Shown here: positions 1 through 5,151 of the stretch, one piece after another
Layout of the letters: each line of letters opens with the position of its first letter
Position numbering within the stretch: the first letter of the stretch is position 1
Source: an uncultured Gallionellaceae bacterium
GTDB taxonomy: Bacteria; Pseudomonadota; Gammaproteobacteria; Burkholderiales; Sulfuricellaceae
Length of the DNA: 6,759 nucleotides
NCBI GenBank assembly: GCA_937873435.1
Contig: CALMWM010000653.1
Location: 1-6,759 of the forward strand
Reading direction: 5' to 3'
The notes under the pieces: generated by a model
Database searches by the model: none
Seen by the model: the letters and a program-made list of their open reading frames with translations, nothing else
Told to the model about the DNA's origin: nothing
Position numbers and translations under genes: made by a program

Positions 1-1286
1 AGCAAGCGGCCCAGCGTGGCGCGGATGATCTGGTCGTCGTCGCTCTTGCGTCCATGCCGCTCCATCCACTCGAACAACGTCATGTCGTCCTCGAATTCGG
101 CATGATGGTCCTGGGCAAAGTAGCCGATTTTGGCCTTGTCCGCCCATTTCACCACGCCCTGGTCCGGCTCGATCTCGCCTACCAGGGTTTTCACCAAGGT
201 GGTTTTACCCGCACCGTTGGGGCCGATGATGGCGAGGCGCTGCCCGGCGTCGAGCAACAGGTTAAGACCGTGGAACAAGGGTTTGTCGTAGCCTTTGGCG
301 ATATCCAGCATCTCCACGGCCTTGCGATGGAGTTTTTCGCGCTCGTCGGTTTCAAAGCGGATGTAGGGGCTCTGGCGGCTGGACGGCTTGACCTCGACCA
401 CACTGTCCTTGAGCTTGTCGGCCTGCTTGGCGCGGCTGGTGGCCTGGCGCGCCTTGGACGCATTGGCCGAGAAGCGCGCGACGAAGGCATTCAGTTCGGC
501 AATCTGTTCCTTCTTCTTGGAATTGTCCGTCAGCAGGCGCTGACGCGCCTGGGTCGCGGCGATCATGTACTCGTCGTAGTTGCCGGGGTAGATGCGGATG
601 GTGTTGTAATCCAGGTCCGCCATGTGGGTACACACGCTGTTCAAGAAATGGCGGTCATGCGAGATGATGATCATGGTGCTGGAGCGCGCGTTGATCACAT
701 CTTCCAGCCAGCGGATGGTATTGATGTCGAGGTTGTTGGTGGGCTCGTCGAGCAGCAGGATGTCCGGGTCGGAGAACAGCGCCTGCGCCAGCAAAACCCG
801 CAGCTTGAAGCCGGGGGCGATTTCGCGCATTGGGCCGCTATGTTGCGCGACCGGGATACCGACACCGATCAGCAGTTCGCCGGCACGTGCCTCGGCGGTA
901 TAGCCGTCGAGCTCGCCGAACTGGGTTTCCAGGTCGGCAGCGCGCATGTAGTCGTCTTCGCTGGCTTCCGGGTTGGCGTAGATTGCGTCTTTCTCCTGCT
1001 TCACCGTCCACAATTCGACATTTCCCATCATCACCACGTCGAGCACCATGTTGTCCTCGAACGCGAACTGATCCTGGCGCAATTTGCCGAGGCGTTCGCC
1101 GGTGTCGATGGAAACGTTGCCCGAGGTCTGTTCAAGGTCGCCGCCAAGGATTTTCATGAAAGTGGACTTGCCGCAGCCGTTGGCGCCGATCAGGCCGTAA
1201 CGGTTGCCTTCGCCGAATTTGACGGAAACGTTCTCGAATAGGGGTTTGGCCCCGAACTGCATGGTGATGTTGGCGGTGGTGATCAA
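1..1286 (-). CDS. ybiT: YbiT-type ABC-F family ATPase, 3' end cut by window edge
   Basis: ABC-F proteins are soluble tandem-ATPase proteins that act on the ribosome; they have no membrane domain and are not transporter subunits. The reading frame on the minus strand is open from the start to the left edge (about 428 codons of an expected ~530). Seen directly: first Walker A GANGCGKST at residues 34-42; a degenerate first signature (IAPGFKLR where LSGGQ is usual); first Walker B LLLDEPTNNLD at 177-187, followed by IIISHDRHFL; a linker rich in Arg, Lys and Ala (SANASKARQATSRAKQ); and second Walker A GPNGAGKTT at 355-363. The second signature and Walker B lie beyond the edge. The TTG at 1286-1284 is chosen as start because AGGA (1298-1295) sits 8 nt upstream and the product (MITTANITMQF) then aligns end to end with the remembered N-terminus of E. 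coli YbiT. An in-frame ATG at 1331 would add 15 residues and lies within the predicted promoter. The degenerate first signature is also found in E. coli YbiT, so it is a family trait and not damage. Confidence 0.95.
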   Translation of the reverse strand, partial: MITTANITMQFGAKPLFENVSVKFGEGNRYGLIGANGCGKSTFMKILGGDLEQTSGNVSIDTGERLGKLRQDQFAFEDNMVLDVVMMGNVELWTVKQEKDAIYANPEASEDDYMRAADLETQFGELDGYTAEARAGELLIGVGIPVAQHSGPMREIAPGFKLRVLLAQALFSDPDILLLDEPTNNLDINTIRWLEDVINARSSTMIIISHDRHFLNSVCTHMADLDYNTIRIYPGNYDEYMIAATQARQRLLTDNSKKKEQIAELNAFVARFSANASKARQATSRAKQADKLKDSVVEVKPSSRQSPYIRFETDEREKLHRKAVEMLDIAKGYDKPLFHGLNLLLDAGQRLAIIGPNGAGKTTLVKTLVGEIEPDQGVVKWADKAKIGYFAQDHHAEFEDDMTLFEWMERHGRKSDDDQIIRATLGRL

Positions 1287-1296
1287 AGCGGGAATC

Positions 1297-1326
1297 CTGA
1301 CAAACTGATATAAAAAACAACATAAT
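1297..1326 (+). promoter_or_regulatory. Candidate sigma-70 promoter for the metal-uptake cluster
   Basis: CTGACA (1297-1302) and CATAAT (1321-1326) each match five of six consensus bases and are separated by 18 nt. Transcription would start near 1333, about 90 nt before the first gene of the cluster. The -35 box overlaps the Shine-Dalgarno of the divergent ABC-F gene, so the two transcription units share this short region. A second TTGACA at 1390-1395 has no good -10 partner at 16-18 nt. Confidence 0.45.
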
Positions 1327-1341
1327 ACCATTATTCAGTTG
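1318..1341. promoter_or_regulatory. Interrupted palindrome over both -10 boxes, candidate operator
   Basis: The 24 bp form a dyad centred between 1329 and 1330: CAAC (1318-1321) pairs with GTTG (1338-1341), and AATA (1324-1327) with TATT (1332-1335). A shifted register also gives ATAAT (1322-1326) against ATTAT (1330-1334). The element covers the plus-strand -10 box and start site and the minus-strand extended -10. Size, AT-richness and position suit a Fur-family repressor (Fur or Zur), but the bases do not clearly match the enterobacterial Zur consensus as I know it. The regulator's identity is inferred from the zinc-type genes downstream. Confidence 0.35.
1322..1330 (-). promoter_or_regulatory. 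Candidate extended -10 promoter for the ABC-F gene
   Basis: Read on the minus strand, the sequence is TGGTATTAT: a TGn extension followed by TATTAT, which matches five of six bases of TATAAT. No convincing -35 box lies 16-18 nt upstream, which is typical of extended -10 promoters. Transcription would begin near 1315, leaving a leader of about 29 nt before the TTG start. This is a pattern match only. Confidence 0.4.
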
Positions 1342-1398
1342 GGCCGACCGAGGTTCTGCCCGGTACTCACCCCGCAATTGAAGAAATTCTTGACAGGA

Positions 1399-1422
1399 TT
1401 CATGTATTTGCATGAACATGAA
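1399..1422. repeat. TTCATG/CATGAA inverted repeat plus direct repeat before the small gene
   Basis: TTCATG at 1399-1404 is the reverse complement of CATGAA at 1411-1416, with a 6-nt spacer, and CATGAA recurs immediately at 1417-1422. The element lies in the leader just upstream of the preferred ATG at 1426 and overlaps the alternative ATG at 1402. It could be a protein-binding site, or a weak RNA hairpin limiting translation of the small gene. Short arms make chance a real possibility. Confidence 0.3.
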
Positions 1423-1425
1423 AAG

Positions 1426-1734
1426 ATGAAATCGCGCTGGCTGCTACATCTTTGCTTCGCCCTTGCCCTGCTTTTCGCCCAGCAGGGAGCAGCGCTGCAC
1501 GCGCTGTCGCATTTCACCGAAAACCTGCCGGCGCAGTCCGAGCAGGAAAAACACCTGCCCCATTCCCCGGCCTGCGACAAGTGCGTCGCGTTTGCGGGTA
1601 TCGGATCTGCTGCGGCTTCCTCGCCGCTGGCGTTAGACGGCCCGAAAAGCATCGGCATTCTCGCCGCTGCGGTTCTCTTCCTGGTTCTCGTCTCCCCGCT
1701 TCGCGCCTACCGTTCCCGCGCTCCACCTCGTTAA
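1426..1734 (+). CDS. Small membrane protein with His/Cys segment, first gene of metal-uptake cluster
   Basis: The predicted product has 102 residues. It has an N-terminal hydrophobic segment (about residues 5-24), a polar middle with HALSH (H25, H29), KHLPH (H43, H46) and CDKC (C50, C53), and a second hydrophobic segment (about 75-91), ending in a short basic tail SRAPPR. The spaced His and Cys residues would suit metal binding, probably on the periplasmic side. The layout recalls small proteins of the DUF2946 kind found beside metal genes, but I cannot assign it to a family with certainty. No strong Shine-Dalgarno fixes the start. ATG 1426 was chosen because it leads straight into the hydrophobic segment. 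ATG 1402 (8 residues longer) has AGGA only 3 nt upstream, and ATG 1339 would add an atypical polar extension. A gap of 73 nt separates the gene from the porin gene. A metal-homeostasis role is inferred from context. Confidence 0.65.
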   Translation: MKSRWLLHLCFALALLFAQQGAALHALSHFTENLPAQSEQEKHLPHSPACDKCVAFAGIGSAAASSPLALDGPKSIGILAAAVLFLVLVSPLRAYRSRAPPR

Positions 1735-1758
1735 AAATAAACTGAACCGTATCACGGC

Positions 1759-1774
1759 CCTCTTTTTGGAGAGG
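1759..1774 (+). other. Small hairpin between small gene and porin gene
   Basis: CCTCT (1759-1763) and AGAGG (1770-1774) can pair around a 6-nt loop, within the 73-nt gap before the porin gene. No T-run follows, so it is not a classical terminator. It might modulate readthrough or mRNA stability, or be chance. Confidence 0.2.
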
Positions 1775-1807
1775 TTGCCGCCGTTCATTTATTGACGAGG
1801 TTTATTC

Positions 1808-3202
1808 ATGTTCAAACGTAATCTTCTTACGGCGAGCATCGCGCTCGCCCTAGCCGCGCCCTTGGGCGCGCAGGCCGCCGAGAGCGCCGAACTGGCGCAG
1901 ATCCGCGATCAGATCAAACAGCTGCACGATAGCTACGAAGCACGCATCCAGGCATTGGAAAAACGCCTGCAGCAAGCCGAGAGCATCGCCGGAAAAGCCC
2001 AGGCCCAGGCCGAAAAAGCCGAGGGAAAATCCGTGCAGACCGCCGCCTTGCCGCAATCCGCACCCACATCCGCGAGCGCCTTCAACCCGGAAATTTCGCT
2101 GATTCTCAGCGGCACTTACGCCAATCTCTCGCAAGATCCGGCCCATTACCGGATCGCCGGTTTCATACCCAACGGCGGCGAAGTCGGGCCGGGCGCGCGC
2201 GGTTTCAACCTGGGAGAATCGGAACTCGCGGTCGCCGCCAACATCGACCCCTACCTACGCGGGCAGTTCACGCTGGCGGTGACCCCGGAAAATACCGTCG
2301 GCGTGGAAGAGGCATTCATCCAGACGCTCGGCCTCGGGAACGGCCTGACCGCCAAGGCGGGGCGTTACCTGTCCGGTGTCGGCTACCTCAACGAACAGCA
2401 TTCCCATACCTGGGATTTCGTCGATGCGCCGCTGGCATATCAGGCATTTTTCGGCGGGCAATTCAAGGACGAGGGCATCCAAATGAAATGGCTGGCGCCC
2501 ACCGACACCTACCTCGAACTGGGCGCCGAAGCCGGCCGGGGCAGAAACTTCCCGGCCAGCGACCGCGCCAAGAACGGCGTCGGTGCGGCGGCGCTGTTCG
2601 CCCATCTCGGCGGCGACCTGGGCATCAGCCACAACTGGCGCGCCGGCTTGTCGTATTTGAAGACCGCGCCGCGCAACCGCGCCTATAGCGACACCGACAG
2701 CCTGGGGGTGTCCGTGGACAACCTGTTCAGCGGCGACAGCCGCCTCGCCATCGCCGATTTCGTGTGGAAATGGGCGCCCAACGGCAACGCCAGCCGCACC
2801 AACTTCAAGTTGCAGGGCGAATATTTCCGCCGCCGCGAGGACGGCGACTTGACCTACGACAGCGCCGCCTCTTCAGCCGGAAGCCACGCCGACCATTACG
2901 CCGCAAACCAGTCGGGCTGGTATTTACAGGGCGTTTACCAGTTCATGCCGCGCTGGCGGGTGGGGTTGCGACATGACCGGCTGAACGGCGGCAGCGTCGA
3001 TTACGCCTCCAATAGCGCTGCGCTGGCGCAACCGGCATTCGACCCGGTGAAGACCAGCCTGATGTTCGATTACAGTCCCAGCGAGTTCTCGCGTTTCCGC
3101 CTGCAATTGGCGCAGGACAAATCGCGCATTGAGGCGACCGATAACCAGCTGTTCCTGCAATATCAAATGAGCCTGGGCGCACACGGCGCGCACAAATACT
3201 AA
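1808..3202 (+). CDS. Outer-membrane beta-barrel porin of the metal-uptake cluster
   Basis: The product has 464 residues. A Sec signal peptide covers residues 1-24 (MFKRN, hydrophobic LLTASIALALAAPLG, cleavage near AQAA/ES). Residues about 26-75 form a charged, Ala/Gln/Glu/Lys-rich stretch (IRDQIKQLHDSYEARIQALEKRL and onward) predicted as a coiled coil. From about 92 to the end, alternating hydrophobic/polar strands with many Gly, Tyr and Trp residues suggest a beta-barrel. The last strand (QLFLQYQMSLG) is followed by AHGAHKY, ending in an aromatic residue as outer-membrane proteins often do. There is no TonB box or plug domain, so it resembles a general or substrate-specific porin and not a TonB-dependent receptor. 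GAGG-like Shine-Dalgarno GAGG (1797-1800) sits 7 nt before the ATG. The binding-protein gene follows after 12 nt, implying one transcript. Role inferred: passage of zinc or another divalent metal across the outer membrane. Substrate is unproven. Confidence 0.8.
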   Translation: MFKRNLLTASIALALAAPLGAQAAESAELAQIRDQIKQLHDSYEARIQALEKRLQQAESIAGKAQAQAEKAEGKSVQTAALPQSAPTSASAFNPEISLILSGTYANLSQDPAHYRIAGFIPNGGEVGPGARGFNLGESELAVAANIDPYLRGQFTLAVTPENTVGVEEAFIQTLGLGNGLTAKAGRYLSGVGYLNEQHSHTWDFVDAPLAYQAFFGGQFKDEGIQMKWLAPTDTYLELGAEAGRGRNFPASDRAKNGVGAAALFAHLGGDLGISHNWRAGLSYLKTAPRNRAYSDTDSLGVSVDNLFSGDSRLAIADFVWKWAPNGNASRTNFKLQGEYFRRREDGDLTYDSAASSAGSHADHYAANQSGWYLQGVYQFMPRWRVGLRHDRLNGGSVDYASNSAALAQPAFDPVKTSLMFDYSPSEFSRFRLQLAQDKSRIEATDNQLFLQYQMSLGAHGAHKY

Positions 3203-3206
3203 GGAG
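3201..3206 (+). promoter_or_regulatory. Strong Shine-Dalgarno that fixes the binding-protein start
   Basis: AAGGAG overlaps the porin stop codon (TAA 3200-3202). It is only 2 nt from the first ATG (3209) but 8 nt from the second, in-frame ATG (3215). The spacing strongly favours 3215 as the true start. Confidence 0.7.
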
Positions 3207-3214
3207 CGATGAAC

Positions 3215-4120
3215 ATGAATTCGACCATGAAATGGCTGGCCGGCGCATTGCTGGCGCTGATCAGCGTACCAGCCTGCGCCGCACTGAATCTCTTCGCCTG
3301 CGAGCCGGAATGGGGAGCGCTGGCGCGCGAGTTGGGCGGCGACAAAGTCAACGTTTACGACGCCACCAACGCGCTGCAAGACCCGCACCACGTCGAAGCC
3401 AAGCCCAGCCTGCTGGCGCGCGCGCGCAACGCCGACCTGTTGGCCTGTACCGGCGCTGAACTGGAAGTCGGTTGGCTGCCTATCCTGTTGCAGCAGTCCG
3501 GCAACCCGAAAATCCAGCCGGGCAAGCCGGGCAATTTCGAGGCGGCGCGCTATGTGCACATGCTGGAAATCCCTGCCCGTCTCGACCGCGCTGAAGGCGA
3601 TGTCCATGCCGGCGGCAACCCGCATATCCAGACCGATCCGCGCAACATCGCCGCTGTCGCGGAGGCGCTGGGGCAGCGCCTGGCGGAAATCGACCCGGCC
3701 AATGCCGTTGTATACCGCCAGCGTTATGCCCAGTTCGCGGCACGCTGGAAAACCGCGCTCGCCGCCTGGGAAAAGCAGGCAGCGCCGCTCAAGGGAGCCG
3801 CCATCGTGGTGCAGCACAAGGGTTTTCCCTACCTTGAAAACTGGCTGGGACTGAAGCAGGTCGCCGCACTCGAACCGAAACCCGGCGTCGAGCCCACCAG
3901 CACCCACCTCTCCGAGGTGCTGGCGCAATTGCAGCGCCAGCCGGCGAAGATGGTGATCCGCGCCGCCTATAACGACGGACGGGCATCCGAATGGCTTTCA
4001 GAGCGCGCGAAGATTCCCGCCGTGAACTTGCCTTTCACCGTCGGCGGCTCGGACCAGGCCAAGGATTTGTTCGGCTTGTTCGACGACACCGTGCAAAAAC
4101 TGCTGGGTGCGGCCAAATGA
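3215..4120 (+). CDS. znuA: ZnuA-like periplasmic metal-binding protein of an ABC importer
   Basis: This is a cluster A-I solute-binding protein that would capture Zn(II), or another divalent metal, in the periplasm and hand it to the permease. The product has 301 residues. A signal peptide with an AxA-type site (PACA/ALNLFA) ends near residue 22. Likely metal ligands, counted from ATG 3215: H58 in DPHHVEAKPS, H137 in NPHIQTDP, and H201 in VVQHKGFPYL; these are the three positions where the family has conserved His. An acidic residue in the TVGGSDQAKDLF segment near the C-terminus (D280) may be the fourth. The His-rich loop typical of many ZnuA proteins is missing; only H131 precedes the second ligand. 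VPAC in the signal region could be read as a weak lipobox, but SPase I cleavage seems likelier. The stop overlaps the permease start (ATGA at 4117-4120), indicating translational coupling. Family is clear; zinc, as opposed to manganese or another metal, is inferred from the three-His site. The gene symbol is by family. Confidence 0.88.
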   Translation: MNSTMKWLAGALLALISVPACAALNLFACEPEWGALARELGGDKVNVYDATNALQDPHHVEAKPSLLARARNADLLACTGAELEVGWLPILLQQSGNPKIQPGKPGNFEAARYVHMLEIPARLDRAEGDVHAGGNPHIQTDPRNIAAVAEALGQRLAEIDPANAVVYRQRYAQFAARWKTALAAWEKQAAPLKGAAIVVQHKGFPYLENWLGLKQVAALEPKPGVEPTSTHLSEVLAQLQRQPAKMVIRAAYNDGRASEWLSERAKIPAVNLPFTVGGSDQAKDLFGLFDDTVQKLLGAAK

Positions 4121-4890
4121 ATCCCGACGCGCTTAGCCTGTCCATCCTTGCCCCGGCCTTCCTCGCCGGGCTGCTGGTGCTCGCCACCCATGTCCCGCTG
4201 GGCATCCAGGTATTGCAGCGCGGCATCATCTTCATCGATCTCGCCATTGCCCAGATCGCCGGGCTGGGCGTGATCGCCGCCGACCGTCTGGGCTTCGAGC
4301 CGGAAGGTTGGGTAGCCCAGGCCGCCGCAGTAAGCGCGGCACTGGCGGGTGCGCTGCTGCTCACCTGGACAGAAAAAAACTGGCCGGAAACCCAGGAAGC
4401 CCTGATCGGTATCCTGTTCGCGCTGGCCGCCACCGGCGGGATGCTGCTGGTCGCCAACAACCCGCACGGCGGCGAGCATTTGCGCGACTTGCTGGTTGGT
4501 CAGATCCTGTGGGTGAATTACGCGCAACTCTTGCCAGTCGCTGTACTCACCGCAGTGATCCTCGCCGTCTGGTTCGGCTGGGCGCAACGCCTGGGACGGG
4601 CCGGATTCTATGGATTGTTCGCATTCGCCGTCACCGCCTCGGTGCAACTGGTCGGGGTTTACCTGGTGTTCGCCAGCCTGATCATCCCGGCGCTTGCGGT
4701 GCGTTCCCTGCCGCCGCGCCGCCAACTCGCCATCGGCTACCCGCTCGGCGCGGCCGCCTATGCCGCCGGCTTGGCGTTGTCCGCGCTGTTCGACCTGCCG
4801 TCCGGCGCGGTGATCGTGTGGACCTTGGCGGGGATGGGCGTGCTTGTTTACGCTTTCCGTTCGCGCAAGGGTACGCAGGAAAGCGCATGA
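4117..4890 (+). CDS. znuB: ZnuB-like ABC-3 family metal permease
   Basis: This would be the inner-membrane channel subunit of the metal importer. The product has 257 residues and about eight or nine hydrophobic segments (roughly 7-24, 37-56, 66-84, 94-113, 137-155, 163-190, 206-225, 229-247). Family-like features: VPLGIQVLQRGIIFIDLAIA at 26-45, GGEHLRDLLVGQIL at 118-131, VGVYLVFASLIIPALA at 179-194 (the area expected to contact the ATPase), and LPSGAVIV at 227-234. The frame is open further upstream, but the ATG at 4117 overlapping the binding-protein stop gives a normal family length and N-terminus; the upstream extension would be Arg-rich and out of character. No Walker-motif ATPase gene follows: the next 261 nt are noncoding and then comes an unrelated radical SAM gene. 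An ATPase encoded elsewhere would be needed for activity. Symbol by family; sequence identity to E. coli ZnuB looks modest. Confidence 0.85.
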   Translation: MNPDALSLSILAPAFLAGLLVLATHVPLGIQVLQRGIIFIDLAIAQIAGLGVIAADRLGFEPEGWVAQAAAVSAALAGALLLTWTEKNWPETQEALIGILFALAATGGMLLVANNPHGGEHLRDLLVGQILWVNYAQLLPVAVLTAVILAVWFGWAQRLGRAGFYGLFAFAVTASVQLVGVYLVFASLIIPALAVRSLPPRRQLAIGYPLGAAAYAAGLALSALFDLPSGAVIVWTLAGMGVLVYAFRSRKGTQESA

Positions 4891-4951
4891 ATCCGATAAC
4901 CAGGCACTTTTCGTTCCGCTAGCAACCCGACACATTTCGGCCCGCCAATCG

Positions 4952-4970
4952 AACCCAGGCTGGGTTGTTT
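4952..4970 (+). terminator. Weak rho-independent-like terminator of the metal cluster
   Basis: AACCCA (4952-4957) and TGGGTT (4961-4966) form a perfect 6-bp stem with a GGC loop, followed by GTTT. It sits 61 nt after the permease stop. The stem is short and the T-run poor, so termination may be partial. Confidence 0.35.
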
Positions 4971-4992
4971 CCAAAAACCTTGCTAATATAGA
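4965..4992 (+). promoter_or_regulatory. Possible promoter for the radical SAM gene
   Basis: TTGTTT (4965-4970) and TATAGA (4987-4992) are separated by 16 nt in the only AT-rich patch of the gap. Matches to consensus are partial, and the leader would be about 150 nt, so this is tentative. Confidence 0.25.
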
Positions 4993-5008
4993 TTAATGAT
5001 AAGCAAGG
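4978..5008. repeat. 7-bp inverted repeat around the AT-rich patch
   Basis: CCTTGCT (4978-4984) is repeated inverted as AGCAAGG (5002-5008) with 17 nt between. Two more pairs are possible after one mismatch. The arms flank the predicted -10 box, so it could be an operator or an RNA hairpin in the radical SAM leader. Confidence 0.35.
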
Positions 5009-5151
5009 CACCTCGGTTAGAAGCGACCCGCCGGCAGCGGCGGACGCGATCAGCCCCGACAACACCCGCTTCATGGCAGCTCTCTCAACTCTACGTCGTT
5101 ACGCGGTAGCTACGCTTAAACCGCCGCACAGACCCTCCTGGCAAAGCCCGA

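Larger units (their letters stand above)
4919..5074 (-). other. Doubtful 51-codon minus-strand ORF with signal-peptide-like start
   Basis: An ATG at 5074-5072, preceded on the minus strand by GAGAGAG about 5 nt upstream, opens a frame starting MKRVLSGLIASAAAGG, like the n- and h-regions of a secreted protein. It soon passes into AT-rich sequence with no protein-like pattern (LSLIYISKVFGNN) and stops at 4921-4919. It may be the leftover 5' end of a deleted gene, a small secreted peptide, or chance. There is no homology I recognise. Confidence 0.2.
4891..5151. other. Intergenic region between permease and radical SAM genes
   Basis: This 261-bp gap holds a weak terminator-like hairpin (4952-4970), an AT-rich promoter-like patch (4965-4992), an inverted repeat (4978-5008) and a doubtful minus-strand ORF (4919-5074), each listed separately. 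I see no tRNA, riboswitch or recognisable small RNA. From about 5010 to 5151 the sequence is GC-rich, with no clear Shine-Dalgarno before the radical SAM gene. Confidence 0.6.

Noticed and set aside
54..1241. 395-codon plus-strand ORF
   Set aside because: It lies antisense to the ABC-F gene, whose Walker motifs are intact; its product is low-complexity (Val/Gly/Ala/His/Asp-rich) with no domain pattern. It is a shadow of the GC-rich gene.
1..1286. ABC-F protein as the missing ATPase of the metal importer
   Set aside because: ABC-F proteins have two fused ATPase domains joined by a linker and act on ribosomes; the gene is also divergent. Neither fits a ZnuC-type subunit.
1759..1774. Rho-independent terminator after the small gene
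   Set aside because: The stem is only 5 bp and no T-run follows, so the porin gene is more likely transcribed together with the small gene.
2924..3928. 334-codon minus-strand ORF across the porin and binding-protein genes
   Set aside because: It crosses two well-supported genes on the opposite strand and shows no recognisable motif; this is expected in GC-rich DNA.
3991..4116. 42-residue N-terminal extension of the permease
   Set aside because: The stretch overlaps the binding-protein gene, is rich in Arg and has no hydrophobic segment; the ATGA overlap at 4117 gives a better start.
3967..4974. 335-codon minus-strand ORF opposite the permease gene
   Set aside because: Its product is Gln/Gly/Arg/Asp-rich without domain features, while the plus strand encodes a clear membrane permease.
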